From JAJYKN01 sp035516155 (lineage in GTDB: Bacteria; Nitrospirota; UBA9217): 64,000 bases of DNA. Of this stretch, positions 45,073-54,359 are shown in pieces. Location: contig DATJAP010000017.1 in the NCBI GenBank assembly GCA_035516155.1, positions 1-64,000 of the forward strand, read 5' to 3'. Position numbers and translations under genes: made by a program. Numbering within the stretch: the stretch's first letter is position 1; every line of letters begins with the position of its first letter. The notes beneath the pieces are model-generated. The model was not told the origin of the DNA, did no database searches, and saw nothing but the letters and a program-made list of their open reading frames with translations.

Positions 45073-45468
45073 CTATTGAGTCGCCTTTTGCTCCTGCATC
45101 CACTTCAAGAGGCCTTCCTTCATGCCATTATTGATGCTCTGCTCGGCAGGGGATAGAGAAAGAGGCGTGGAATTCTGCGCTGGACGAGGTTTGTGTGCCG
45201 CGCTTTTCTGTGATCTAGCTGCTGTTTTTGCAGATGCCGGACCGGCCGGCACCGATTGGCGTTTCTGCTCCTCCTGAACAGCAAGGGCAAGGGAAGAGAC
45301 TGCATGACGATAGAGTATCTCCCGCTTCTGGCCTTCCACAACAATAACATAACTGTCGAAAGCCTTTACTTTTCCCGAAACGCGGATTTTGTTCTGGAGT
45401 GTCACAGTTACGGGGGTTTGTTCGGCAAGGTAAGCGTTTAGCATGCGGTCGAGAAGATTTGTTTCCAT
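45073..45468 (-). CDS. Hfq-like Sm protein with long C-terminal extension
   Basis: A 131-residue protein. Residues ~1-60 form an Sm/Hfq-like domain: NLLDRMLNAYLAEQTPVTVT, FDSYVIVVEGQ and the Sm2 motif LYRHAVSSL (Hfq consensus YKHAI). The N-terminal Gln of the distal RNA face is Leu here. Residues ~65-131 are low-complexity Ala/Ser/Pro/Lys-rich and end in an amphipathic segment. The start at ATG 45468 (METNLLD) has GAGGT 7 nt upstream; a GTG at 45477 overlaps that site. It lies between the tandem-Hfq gene and lnt. Confidence 0.8.
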   Translation of the reverse strand: METNLLDRMLNAYLAEQTPVTVTLQNKIRVSGKVKAFDSYVIVVEGQKREILYRHAVSSLALAVQEEQKRQSVPAGPASAKTAARSQKSAAHKPRPAQNSTPLSLSPAEQSINNGMKEGLLKWMQEQKATQ

Positions 45469-45504
45469 GGTAGCCACCTCGTGATCTGAAAAAAATGTTC
45501 CAGT

Positions 45505-46002
45505 CTACCGATTTATCGTGGTAATTGCGTGTTTATAATACAAGTGTTGCCTGCCGCCTTCCGAGAGCAGAAGCGTAAAACTATCATATCCTTCAATATG
45601 TGCTTTTATCCGTTGACCGTTCACCAGGTAGAGAGTAAGGAGCTGGTTTTCCCTGATGGCTTTATCGAGAAACTCCTGTTGTATGTTGGGACGGTTGGCG
45701 ACGGTATCCTGCAAGGTCGTCGATGGTTCGGAACAGCTTTGAGGCGGTTGGAGCGCTGATCGGAAAAGGACTGGTTGAGGAGCGGAAAAATAGGAAATTT
45801 CCTGTTTGAGAAGCGTGATGAGCGCGCCGTTTACTTCAAAATTGATTTCGTACCGACCGACGTCATGAATCAACCCTTCATATTCGGTTTTGTTCATCTG
45901 CCCGATACGAAGCCTGATCCCGTTTACTAATGCCTTTGACAGGAACTGCGATTCGATGGTTTGTTTTGATTCTTCCTTCTGCACTTCCATTGGAAAAATC
46001 AT
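45505..46002 (-). CDS. hfq: tandem-Hfq protein (two Sm domains in one chain)
   Basis: About 165 residues with two Hfq-like domains and a ~40-residue linker. The second, C-terminal domain is canonical: NIQQEFLDKAIRENQL, LYLVNGQRIKAHIEGYDSF and YYKHAITTI. The first is degenerate but aligned in length: QFLSKALVNGIRLRIGQMNK, with LLKQEISYF in place of YKHAI, so the proximal uridine-binding His is lost. The start is uncertain: ATG at 46002 or 45990, or TTG at 46026. An Hfq-like gene follows after 36 nt. This would be the RNA chaperone for small-RNA regulation. Confidence 0.85.
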   Translation of the reverse strand: MIFPMEVQKEESKQTIESQFLSKALVNGIRLRIGQMNKTEYEGLIHDVGRYEINFEVNGALITLLKQEISYFSAPQPVLFRSALQPPQSCSEPSTTLQDTVANRPNIQQEFLDKAIRENQLLTLYLVNGQRIKAHIEGYDSFTLLLSEGGRQHLYYKHAITTINR

Positions 46003-46093
46003 ATCTGAATTTAGGCACTTTTGCAAGAAATATTTCTCGCGGCTACTCGGAGCACTAAGGAAGTCCCCATGACGACATGCGGCTTTTTCCTTA

Positions 46094-46122
46094 TTGACTT
46101 TTCACGACGTATGTCCTATTAT
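46094..46122 (+). promoter_or_regulatory. sigma-70-type promoter of queD, apparently leaderless
   Basis: TTGACT at 46094-46099 and TATTAT at 46117-46122 with 17-nt spacing. The start site would fall at about 46129-46131, at queD's ATG (46131). No Shine-Dalgarno sequence is visible before that ATG. Confidence 0.55.
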
Positions 46123-46130
46123 CCAACGCT

Positions 46131-46499
46131 ATGTATGAGCTTATGGTTGAATCAAAATTTGCCGCAGCCCATCAGCTGCGGGGGTATAAAGGTAAGTGCG
46201 AAAAGCTCCACGGACATAACTGGCGCGTAACCATAGCCGTGACTGCTGAACGTCTGGATGAAGTGGGGCTTGCTGTCGATTTTCACGTCCTCAAGAAATC
46301 ACTTCGTGAAGTGCTTGACCAGCTGGAGCATACGTTCTTGAACGAAATCTTTCCTTTCACCCAGATCAACCCCTCATCGGAAAACTTGGCAAAGTGGATT
46401 TACGACACCATGACGAAGAAAACCAACGATGACAACATAGAAGTCGCGAGCGTAACCGTCTGGGAGTCGGACACGGCATCAGCGAGCTATTTCGAATAA
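46131..46499 (+). CDS. queD: 6-carboxytetrahydropterin synthase QueD
   Basis: A 122-residue enzyme of queuosine synthesis that converts dihydroneopterin triphosphate to 6-carboxytetrahydropterin. The zinc ligands are His in KFAAAHQL and the two His of HGHNW; the catalytic Cys is in GKCEKLHGH. A conserved Glu is in VWESDTAS. Length and start match the family. queE is 11 kb away. It is divergent from the tandem-Hfq operon. Confidence 0.94.
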   Translation: MYELMVESKFAAAHQLRGYKGKCEKLHGHNWRVTIAVTAERLDEVGLAVDFHVLKKSLREVLDQLEHTFLNEIFPFTQINPSSENLAKWIYDTMTKKTNDDNIEVASVTVWESDTASASYFE

Positions 46500-46548
46500 A
46501 ACCCTTAAACTGTTCACTGCAGTACTCAAAGTTCCCAGAGGAGGCAGG

Positions 46549-47886
46549 ATGGACAAGAGAACTGCTGAAAAAATACTCTCCTTTGCAAATTCATACAAGA
46601 CCGACGCAGCTGAGGTTTTTCTCCGTTCTTACTCTTCGACTACCATTGAAATAAAGGATCAGAAAGTTGATGCATTCGAACGGGCGCGGGACATTGGCGC
46701 TGGCTTGCGCCTCATTGTGCAGGGGCGGCTGGGGTTTGCTTTCACAACCGATCTTTCGGACCGTGCTCTCGCCACGCTTGCTCGTGCGGCATTTACGAAC
46801 ATGCAAAATACCGTTCCGGACCCGTATCACTCCATCCCTCAGAAAACGGCAGTTCCGTATCATCCCGTCTTGATCTATGATTCCGATATCGTCTCGTTGA
46901 CGGAAAAGGAAAAGATCGACCGAGTAATGGCCATGGAACGCGAGGCATTCGCTGTCGACAAGCGAATAAAACACATCCGGAAGGCATTCGCCTCATTTTC
47001 AGATGCTGAAACGCTGATCATGAACAGCCTGGGTGCGGAAGTCTCCTATAAAAGCACAGCCTGTTCATCAAGTATTGAAGTAGTTGCCGAGGATGGGGGA
47101 GAATCCCAGGCGGGCTCGGACTTCGATGTGAACCGCTTTTACCGAAAACTCGAGATCGAGGAAGTTGGTCGACGGGCTGCCCAGAAGGCCCTCGACCTAC
47201 TCGGTGCAAAACACATTGCATCAGTTAAGGCGCCGGTAATCCTTGAAGCGACAGTAGCGCAGGAGTTCCTTTCTATGATGGCGAGCGGCTTCTCGGCGGA
47301 AAGCGTGCAGAAAAAGAGGTCGCTTTTCATCGGCAAACTGGGAGCAGATGTTGCGTCAACTGCCATTACCGTGCTCGACGATGGACTGCGGGAGGGTGGA
47401 CTTGGCACAGCCCCGTGTGATGACGAGACGGTGCCGATGCAAAGGAAAACCATCATTGAAAAAGGCAGGCTTGCCCTGTTTCTTTACAATACCTACACGG
47501 CGAACAAGGATAAAACCGTATCAACGGGCAATGGCATGCGCGGCGGTTTCAAAGGCCTGCCTGGCGTCGGTTTGACGAACCTCTACATCGAAGCGGGACG
47601 GGATTCTCCAGACGACCTTATTGCATCAATCGACAACGGTTTGTATGTTACCGAAGTCATGGGGATGCATACCGCCAACCCTATTTCTGGTGATTTTTCA
47701 GTTGGCGCCACGGGCTTTTGGATCGAGAAGGGGAAAAAGGCCTATCCCGTGCGCGAGATTGCGATCGCCGGCAACATCCTTGACCTGATGAAGCATGTTG
47801 ATGCCGTGGGCAGCGATCTCCGTTTCTCGGGCAGGATCGGCAGCCCTTCGCTCCGCATAAAGGAACTCTCGATCGGCGGGAAATGA
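46549..47886 (+). CDS. pmbA: TldE/PmbA-family metalloprotease subunit
   Basis: A 445-residue TldD/PmbA family protein. Typical stretches are KDQKVDAFERARDIGAGLRL, STGNGMRGGFKGLPGVGLTN and SGDFSVGATGFWIEKGKKAY with a C-terminal VREITIAGN-type ending. PmbA pairs with TldD to degrade unfolded peptides and mature peptide antibiotics; TldD holds the metal site. TldD is not in this window. A good ribosome site (AGGAGG) precedes the ATG. Confidence 0.9.
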   Translation: MDKRTAEKILSFANSYKTDAAEVFLRSYSSTTIEIKDQKVDAFERARDIGAGLRLIVQGRLGFAFTTDLSDRALATLARAAFTNMQNTVPDPYHSIPQKTAVPYHPVLIYDSDIVSLTEKEKIDRVMAMEREAFAVDKRIKHIRKAFASFSDAETLIMNSLGAEVSYKSTACSSSIEVVAEDGGESQAGSDFDVNRFYRKLEIEEVGRRAAQKALDLLGAKHIASVKAPVILEATVAQEFLSMMASGFSAESVQKKRSLFIGKLGADVASTAITVLDDGLREGGLGTAPCDDETVPMQRKTIIEKGRLALFLYNTYTANKDKTVSTGNGMRGGFKGLPGVGLTNLYIEAGRDSPDDLIASIDNGLYVTEVMGMHTANPISGDFSVGATGFWIEKGKKAYPVREIAIAGNILDLMKHVDAVGSDLRFSGRIGSPSLRIKELSIGGK

Positions 47887-48080
47887 CTCGCCGCACCAGA
47901 GGGGCAACATCAGGGTCCTCTTCAAGCCGAAATACATGTCAGCCGTCCTCTTAATAATGGTATACTAAAAATATCTCCGGTCTCCCTTGTTTTTGAGGCA
48001 TGAAACCGGGTTAAATTCCTGAAAGAAATTAATTTATAATCAAATTCGCCTTTTCCGGAGAGGAACCTTATTGCCCATCA

Positions 48081-50108
48081 ATGACTGCCATGACATCGCC
48101 ATCAGACGCCATCAAGAAGGAAATAGCAAGCCTCAGCCGGGAAATCAACGAGCACAATTACCGTTATTATGTACTCGATGCCCCCGTCATTTCCGATGAA
48201 GAATATGACCGTCTCTTCAGGCGGTTGAAGGAGCTTGAAGATCGGCATCATTACATCCTTCCCGATTCGCCAACGCAGCGGGTTGGCGCCCCACCGTTAG
48301 ACAAATTCGAAAAAGTACAGCACATCGAACCAATGCTCTCGCTTGATAATGCCTTCTCTCATGACGAGCTGCGCGGGTTTGACCAGCGGGTGAAGCGCTT
48401 TCTGAAGTCGGACCAGGACGTAGAATACACTGTTGAGCCGAAGTATGACGGCCTTGCTATGGAACTTACCTATAAGAAGGGATTGTTTGTCAGGGCATCC
48501 ACACGTGGAGACGGATATGAAGGGGAGGACGTTACGAACAACGTTAAGACCATCAGAGCCATACCAATGAAAATAGAAAGCGTTTCCGTGCCCGAGGAGA
48601 TCGATATCCGTGGCGAAGTGTTCATGGACATAGAAGAATTCGAGAAGCTCAACAGGGATCGGGAAAAAGACGAAGAAGCGTCATTTGCGAATCCCCGGAA
48701 CGCCGCAGCGGGTTCTGTCCGTCAACTCGATTCATCGATTACAGAAAAACGAAAACTCCATATGGCCTGTTACGGAGTCGGAGCCATGAAGGGGATCGAG
48801 TTCAAGAGCCAGCAGGATTTCATTGCATGGCTTAGGAAGGCCCATTTCCCAACGCCGTTCGTATTCGATATCGCTACCGGCATAGAGAAGGCCATAGAGT
48901 CGATCCGGAAAATTGAAGCACAAAGACCGGACTTTCCTTTTGAAACTGACGGAGCGGTCGTAAAGGTGAATGATACTCGACTCCAGAAAATGCTTGGTTA
49001 CAAGACCCGTGAACCGCGCTGGGCCATTGCGTACAAGTTTCCGGCTCATCAGGGAACAACGGTCATCGATAATATCATTGCCAGCGTCGGAAGGACCGGC
49101 GCGATCACGCCGGTGGCGATGTTGAAGCCCGTACGCATCGGAGGCGTGACTGTGTCGCGGTCAACACTGCATAACTGGGACGAGATAGAACGCAAGGATA
49201 TGCGCATTGGTGATACGGTGATCGTAGAGCGGGCTGGTGACGTGATCCCTCATGTCGTCATGGTCATCAAGGAAAAGCGGGAAGGCACAGAAACAAAATA
49301 CGCACCCCCACGGCAATGTCCGGTATGCGGTTCACAGGTCGTCCGGGAGGAAGGCGAGGTTGCATACCGGTGCATTAATTTAAACTGCGAAGCACAGGTT
49401 GTTGAGCGAATCATGCATTATGCATCCCGCGGTGCAATGGATATCGAGGGGCTCGGTGAAAAAAATGTTGAGCTTCTGTTTAATCAGGGTCTCATTAAGC
49501 ATTTTGTGGATCTATATAAACTCAAGAAGGCACAGTTGCTGAATCTTCCGCGTTTTGCCGAAAAATCCGCCCAGAATCTGATCGGGGCCATCGAGAAGAG
49601 CAAAAAGACAACCCTTTCACGGTTTCTCTATGCTCTCGGAATTCCTCACGTCGGCGAGTACGCGGCCAAGCAGCTGGCAAAGAACTTTAAGAACCTCGAA
49701 GAATTATATAAAGTCTCCCCGGAGCGTATTCTGGAGATTAAACAGATGGGGGAGAAACTCGCTAAATCTATTTCCGGATTTTTCAGCGAAAAAGAAAATC
49801 TTAGAACATTTGATGCGCTGAAAAAACTTGATATCACGATCTCGAATCCCGATTACGAGGCAAGCCGCTTGAAAGAGAAGGGACCGCTCGACGGGCTCAC
49901 CATTGTTGTAACAGGGACTCTATCACGTCCAAGAAACGAGATTGAGGAACTCATCGAACGTCTTGGCGGCCACGCCGCAGGATCAGTGTCGAAAAAAACA
50001 AGCTATGTCCTTGCCGGCGAAGATGCCGGCAGTAAACTGGAGAAGGCGAAGAAGCTCGGTGTCAAAGTAATCAATGAGAAGGAATTCTATAAAATGACCG
50101 AACAATAA
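48081..50108 (+). CDS. ligA: NAD-dependent DNA ligase LigA
   Basis: A 675-residue enzyme that seals nicks during replication and repair. Domains in order: Ia (YRYYVLDAPVISDEEYDRL), adenylation domain with the nucleophile Lys121 in VEPKYDGLAMEL, OB fold, four-Cys zinc finger (CPVC...CINLNCEAQ), HhH helices and a BRCT domain (GLTIVVTGTLSRPRNEIEEL). Length is the usual ~670. Confidence 0.97.
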   Translation: MTAMTSPSDAIKKEIASLSREINEHNYRYYVLDAPVISDEEYDRLFRRLKELEDRHHYILPDSPTQRVGAPPLDKFEKVQHIEPMLSLDNAFSHDELRGFDQRVKRFLKSDQDVEYTVEPKYDGLAMELTYKKGLFVRASTRGDGYEGEDVTNNVKTIRAIPMKIESVSVPEEIDIRGEVFMDIEEFEKLNRDREKDEEASFANPRNAAAGSVRQLDSSITEKRKLHMACYGVGAMKGIEFKSQQDFIAWLRKAHFPTPFVFDIATGIEKAIESIRKIEAQRPDFPFETDGAVVKVNDTRLQKMLGYKTREPRWAIAYKFPAHQGTTVIDNIIASVGRTGAITPVAMLKPVRIGGVTVSRSTLHNWDEIERKDMRIGDTVIVERAGDVIPHVVMVIKEKREGTETKYAPPRQCPVCGSQVVREEGEVAYRCINLNCEAQVVERIMHYASRGAMDIEGLGEKNVELLFNQGLIKHFVDLYKLKKAQLLNLPRFAEKSAQNLIGAIEKSKKTTLSRFLYALGIPHVGEYAAKQLAKNFKNLEELYKVSPERILEIKQMGEKLAKSISGFFSEKENLRTFDALKKLDITISNPDYEASRLKEKGPLDGLTIVVTGTLSRPRNEIEELIERLGGHAAGSVSKKTSYVLAGEDAGSKLEKAKKLGVKVINEKEFYKMTEQ

Positions 50109-50155
50109 AGATCTTCGTTCTGTTCGCTCCTCAAACACACGGTAAAAAAAGATTT

Positions 50156-51004
50156 ATGAAACTCGGATTCCATGTTTCCATTTCTGGCGGTTTCTCTCTC
50201 GCAGTCCAGCGGGCCTTCGAGCTCGGCTGCACCTGCATGCAGATCTTCAGCCGCAATCCCCGCGGCTGGACTGTCAAGCCTCTTGACCAGAACGATATCG
50301 CGGAGTTTAGGAAACTTCGAGAACAATGGAACGTCGGGCCGGTCTTCGTGCACACGAACTATCTAATTAACCTTGCTTCGCAAAAATCCGATTTGTATGA
50401 AAAATCGATTGAGCAGCTGGTGATTGACCTCGAACGCACAGAGCAGCTGGGCGCAGAATACCTGGTCACCCACCTCGGCTCTGCAAGCGGCAAGGATGCG
50501 GCATGGATGATCGAGCGCGTGTCGTCGGCATTGAATATGGCTATGCGGCTTCATCCACCGGAAGCGACAATTCTCCTGGAAAACACGGCAGGCGAAAAAG
50601 GTGACATCGGTTACGAGCTTGAACAGGTCCAGGAAGTGATTACACGTCTCGAGGATGCAAGGAACATCGGCGTCTGTTACGACACCTGCCACGGTTTTGC
50701 GGCCGGATATGATATCCGGACGAAAAAAGATGTCGATGCCCTTGCAAGGAAGATCGAAGCAACCGTGGGCTTGAAACAATTGAAAGGCATGCATTTGAAC
50801 GATTGTCTTCGTGAATTTGGTTCCCATGTCGATCGTCACTGGCACATCGGGGAAGGGAAGGTGGGCCTCAACGGTTTTAAAATCCTGCTGAATCATCCGG
50901 CATTCAGGGATGTGCCGAAGATCATGGAAACACCAAAGGAATCGGAAGAAGACGATCCGAAAAACATGAAAACGGTGAAGTCGCTTATCAGCGGGAAATC
51001 ATAG
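50156..51004 (+). CDS. nfo: endonuclease IV (Nfo)
   Basis: A 282-residue AP endonuclease with the three-zinc TIM-barrel motifs of the family: GFHVSISGGF, FSRNPRGW, THLGSASGKD, LLENTAGEKGDIG, VCYDTCHGFAAGYD, HLNDCLREFGSHVDRHWHIG and METPKES. It cleaves at abasic sites in base excision repair. It lies 48 nt after ligA. Confidence 0.95.
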   Translation: MKLGFHVSISGGFSLAVQRAFELGCTCMQIFSRNPRGWTVKPLDQNDIAEFRKLREQWNVGPVFVHTNYLINLASQKSDLYEKSIEQLVIDLERTEQLGAEYLVTHLGSASGKDAAWMIERVSSALNMAMRLHPPEATILLENTAGEKGDIGYELEQVQEVITRLEDARNIGVCYDTCHGFAAGYDIRTKKDVDALARKIEATVGLKQLKGMHLNDCLREFGSHVDRHWHIGEGKVGLNGFKILLNHPAFRDVPKIMETPKESEEDDPKNMKTVKSLISGKS

Positions 51005-51422
51005 ACCTGTATCATGAAGATGGGAACAACCGGCATCGATTATTTTGTATTTCTTATGATCTTGCTGAGGCAGCGTTGGCTGGACAAGGAGTTCGATAAG
51101 GAGGCTTTGCAGGTAGTATTCGGAGGCCCCTCAAATCGCCGAATCACAGTTGTCTTTATGCGGCTATCGAAAGTGAGCGGGGGATGTTTCGCTGGTCGTT
51201 CAGCGTATCTTATGGCAGGCGGGGTCCTTTGGTTTACTCCTTGAAATGGTCGTTAATGAACCGTTCCGATCGCATAAAATCGGCCTCGCATTATTGAGCG
51301 CAGCTATTGATCATGATGGTCTGCAAGACGCAGACGTTTTGGATCCTGCCTTGTGACAGGAGGCGGCACGCCGATCCAATGAAAAAAAACAACATCGCGA
51401 AAAGGGTTTTTAAGAAGGCGTT
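51005..51422. other. gap with an unrecognised coding-like fragment
   Basis: No intact gene. From 51183 to 51356 one plus frame reads DVSLVVQRILWQAGSFGLLL, then EMVVNEPFRSHKIGLALLSA, and ends in TGA. It has gene-like composition, but no start codon and an upstream in-frame stop. It may be the end of a lost gene. I do not recognise the family. Confidence 0.3.
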
Positions 51423-51896
51423 GTGAGGTATTTTTTGGCAAGGGGCAGGAAGACCATCATTTTCATAATGTTCATAGTGGTCTTTCCGACTGCTGCCGCA
51501 CATGCCAGCGGCGATGACATCTTGGGATTGTGGAACAACCAGGAAAAGGACGCACGAATTGAAATATACCATTGCGGCGAGAAATACTGCGGCAAGATGT
51601 TTTCATTAAAGGAACCGAACTGTCCCGAGGGATCCACAGAGGGAGTGTCTGGCACCCTGAAGCTAGACCATAACAATCCTGATCCAGCCCTCAGGAAAAC
51701 ACCGATAATCGGGCTTAAGATCATGCAGGATTTTGTCTATGATGGCGATAATAAATGGGTATCTGGAAAAGTCTATGACCCGACGAGTGGAAAAACTTAC
51801 AGCGGCAAGATGACGCTGGTCTCGCCAAACCAGCTCAACCTTCGAGGTTTTATCGGCATATCGCTCATCGACAGAACAGCCATCTGGACGAGGTAA
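51423..51896 (+). CDS. DUF2147-family secreted protein
   Basis: A 157-residue exported protein. The signal peptide ends at AAAHASGDD, and the mature part has the DUF2147 pattern DDILGLWNNQEKDARIEIYH, CGEKYCGKM, DNKWVSGKVYDPTSGKTYSG and LRGFIGISLI. It starts at GTG (51423). Such proteins are periplasmic or outer-membrane associated; function unknown. Confidence 0.85.
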   Translation: MRYFLARGRKTIIFIMFIVVFPTAAAHASGDDILGLWNNQEKDARIEIYHCGEKYCGKMFSLKEPNCPEGSTEGVSGTLKLDHNNPDPALRKTPIIGLKIMQDFVYDGDNKWVSGKVYDPTSGKTYSGKMTLVSPNQLNLRGFIGISLIDRTAIWTR

Positions 51897-51939
51897 GATA
51901 ATAGTTTAGAGTTCTAAGCTCACGGAAAAAGCACATCAT

Positions 51940-52329
51940 ATGGTTGAAGGGATGAATAAGGCGATGCAATCCAGATTGAATCAGGCGCGGGAGTCCTTGG
52001 AGGAAGCCAAAGACTTGTTAATGCTGGACGCTGACGTGAAATTTGTGATGAATAGCCTGTATTACGCTTTCTTATACGCTCTCTGGGGATTGCTGGAGTC
52101 GCAAGGGATATCAGCACCAGCGCATAGCACGGCTATTTCCCTCTTCGAGCGGGAGTTCGTGTTGACAGGAAAGATCGAGAAAAGGTTTCACGACGCACTT
52201 CGAGAAGCTTTTGATCTTCGGCCGGCTTGCGATTGCGAAGGTAAAAGAAAGGTAATCGTAGAAGACGTAGAGCGATTATTGCCGATTGCCGATAAGTTTC
52301 TCCATACCGTTGGTCGGTTCGCCGGATAG
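51940..52329 (+). CDS. HEPN-domain protein, solitary
   Basis: A 129-residue all-helical protein of the HEPN superfamily: ARESLEEAKDLLMLDADVKF, NSLYYAFLYALWGLLESQGI, APAHSTAISLFEREFVLTGK. HEPN proteins often pair with a MNT-type nucleotidyltransferase as a toxin-antitoxin system, but none is adjacent. The usual RxxxxH nuclease motif is not present; the region where it is expected reads LREAFDLRPACDCEG. It is therefore more likely a structural or binding HEPN. Confidence 0.7.
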   Translation: MVEGMNKAMQSRLNQARESLEEAKDLLMLDADVKFVMNSLYYAFLYALWGLLESQGISAPAHSTAISLFEREFVLTGKIEKRFHDALREAFDLRPACDCEGKRKVIVEDVERLLPIADKFLHTVGRFAG

Positions 52330-52495
52330 AGTTGTTCACGTCACCCAACAAGCCGGAGTTGAGCGGAGATGGCTTATCCTCGAATGGCGCGTTCCAGCCA
52401 TTGTTCGTCCAAATTCCCTTCTGGATTTTTCCCCCTATCTCTGGTATATTACTAAAACTATAAGTTTGTCACTGAGTTGCCCCCTGGGTCGAAGT

Positions 52496-53455
52496 ATGAA
52501 TGTGGTAGAACAGAAAATTAAGAATATCTCGGTGCGGCGCTATAATGCCTTTGGACCGCATATGAAAGCCCTGTACGGCCTGCCTATCTATAAGGTGAAT
52601 GTGGACGCGGGGTTCACGTGCCCGAATCGCGACGGTTCTATCGCCCTGGGGGGGTGCATTTATTGCAATAACGACAGTTTTAGGCCTTCAGCATGTTCCA
52701 GCACAGCGTCCCTGCGCGACCAAATCAGCAAGGGAATCCCTTATCTTCGTTCCCGCTACGGAGCTGAGAAGTTCATCGTATACTTTCAACCCTATACGAA
52801 CACCTACGCGTCCGTCGACATCCTTGAACGGCTCTACCGTGAAGCGCTTGATAACCCCGGAGTGGTGGGACTGGCCATAGGCACCCGCCCGGATTGCGTG
52901 GACGAAGAAAAAATCGCGCTTCTCGAGACACTCGCAAAGGATTCCTTTATTCTTGTGGAGTACGGGCTTCAGTCCATTTACGACCGGACACTCAAGTTCA
53001 TTAACCGGGGCCACGATTTCGCCTGTTTCCGGAATGCTCTAGCAATGACCGCGGGGAGGGGCATCAGGGTCGGGGCTCACATTATCCTTGGGTTTCCGAC
53101 CGAAACGCGGTCGGAAATGCTGGGCATGGCAGACGAGCTGTCAACGCTTCCGATAGAATTTCTGAAGATCCATCAGCTGCAGGTCGTGCGGGACACGGCA
53201 CTGGCGGATCTGTATATATCAAAACCTTTTCCGACATTCGGATATGAGGAGTACATAGCCATGCTTGCCGATTTTTTTGAACGGCTGGATCCGAGGATCG
53301 TCCTCCAGCGTCTTTTCGCAGCCGCACCAGACGATATCTTGATCGCGCCTGTATGGAACAGGACGCGAAACGAATTTCTGAACGATCTTGACGCTTACCT
53401 GGAGAGTCGCGGGAGCTATCAGGGGAAATGCCGCTCTCAGGGCGTAGAATCGTGA
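52496..53455 (+). CDS. YhcC-like radical SAM protein (TIGR01212 type)
   Basis: A 319-residue radical SAM enzyme of the YhcC family. The cluster motif is GFTCPNRDGSIALGGCIYC (three Cys), followed by YFQPYTNTYA, GTRPDCVDEEK, VEYGLQS, HIILGFPTET and IHQLQVVRDTALADLY. The start at 52496 fits the family; the open frame extends upstream to 52286 inside the HEPN gene. Exact substrate unknown. Confidence 0.88.
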   Translation: MNVVEQKIKNISVRRYNAFGPHMKALYGLPIYKVNVDAGFTCPNRDGSIALGGCIYCNNDSFRPSACSSTASLRDQISKGIPYLRSRYGAEKFIVYFQPYTNTYASVDILERLYREALDNPGVVGLAIGTRPDCVDEEKIALLETLAKDSFILVEYGLQSIYDRTLKFINRGHDFACFRNALAMTAGRGIRVGAHIILGFPTETRSEMLGMADELSTLPIEFLKIHQLQVVRDTALADLYISKPFPTFGYEEYIAMLADFFERLDPRIVLQRLFAAAPDDILIAPVWNRTRNEFLNDLDAYLESRGSYQGKCRSQGVES

Positions 53456-53606
53456 TTTTCGCAAATGGAGATGGCGCATTTGCAAGAAGTCGTCTTTTTC
53501 GTTTAAGGGGATGGCTTCATGACCATCCAAAACGATTTGTTGAACCGGTGCCGTGCCGATGCCGGTTTTTCCCTTGTCGAATCTTCTATTCAGTGAAGGT
53601 GATATC

Positions 53607-54269
53607 ATGATTGATCTCCATACACATTCTCTGTTCAGCGACGGTGTACTGGTACCGTCCGAACTGGTGCGGCGCGCTATCACAAAAGGATACGAAGTCA
53701 TCGCGATCACGGATCATGGCGATGCGTCGAACCTTGATTTCACAATTCCTCGCGTCGCTGCGGCGTGCAAAATTCTGAGCAAACAATGGAAGATCGTTGC
53801 CCTTCCCGGCATCGAGCTTACGCATATTCCGCCAAAAACATTCGGCGAACTTACCGAACGGGCCCGTTCGCTTGGGGCGGCGATTGTTGTTGCGCACGGT
53901 GAGACACTGGTTGAACCTGTGCATCCCGGGACGAACCGTGCTGCGATCGAGGCGAAGGTGGACATTCTTGCCCATCCGGGGCTTATCACGAAGGAAGAGG
54001 CCTCGCTGGCTGCCCGCAACGGCGTACACCTTGAGATATCATCACGGAAAGGGCATAGCCTGTCGAATGGCCATGTGGCCAGGATCGCCGCGGAAACAGG
54101 CGCGAAACTCGTGATCGACACAGATACCCATGAGCCAGGAGACCTCATCACCGACGAGTTTGCCCACACCGTTCTTCTCGGCGCCGGGATGAACGATGAA
54201 CGGATAAACGCTGTTCTGCGAAACTCGCGGGAACTGGCTCTCCGGGCGAGCTCTGCGATCGGGAAGTAA
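53607..54269 (+). CDS. PHP-domain phosphoesterase
   Basis: A 220-residue PHP protein. The metal-binding motifs are DLHTHSLFSDG, ITDHGD, ELTH (Glu), HGE, AHPG and DTDTHEPGD, all nine ligands apparently kept. This resembles histidinol-phosphatase or 3',5'-nucleotide phosphatase homologues; the substrate is not clear. The frame is open upstream to 53553, but family similarity starts at MIDLHTHS. Confidence 0.85.
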   Translation: MIDLHTHSLFSDGVLVPSELVRRAITKGYEVIAITDHGDASNLDFTIPRVAAACKILSKQWKIVALPGIELTHIPPKTFGELTERARSLGAAIVVAHGETLVEPVHPGTNRAAIEAKVDILAHPGLITKEEASLAARNGVHLEISSRKGHSLSNGHVARIAAETGAKLVIDTDTHEPGDLITDEFAHTVLLGAGMNDERINAVLRNSRELALRASSAIGK

Positions 54270-54359
54270 TAGAATGATCGCTTGCAGGGGAACTGTCGAA
54301 GGCACATTCCATAGGGGAAAATAGAGTTGTAATTCAACGAAGAGGGGGAAATTGTAGAG

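Noticed and set aside
51014..51244. 76-residue frame after nfo
   Set aside because: No ribosome site and no family; the better coding signal in this gap is in another frame (51183-51356), and that one is itself only a fragment.
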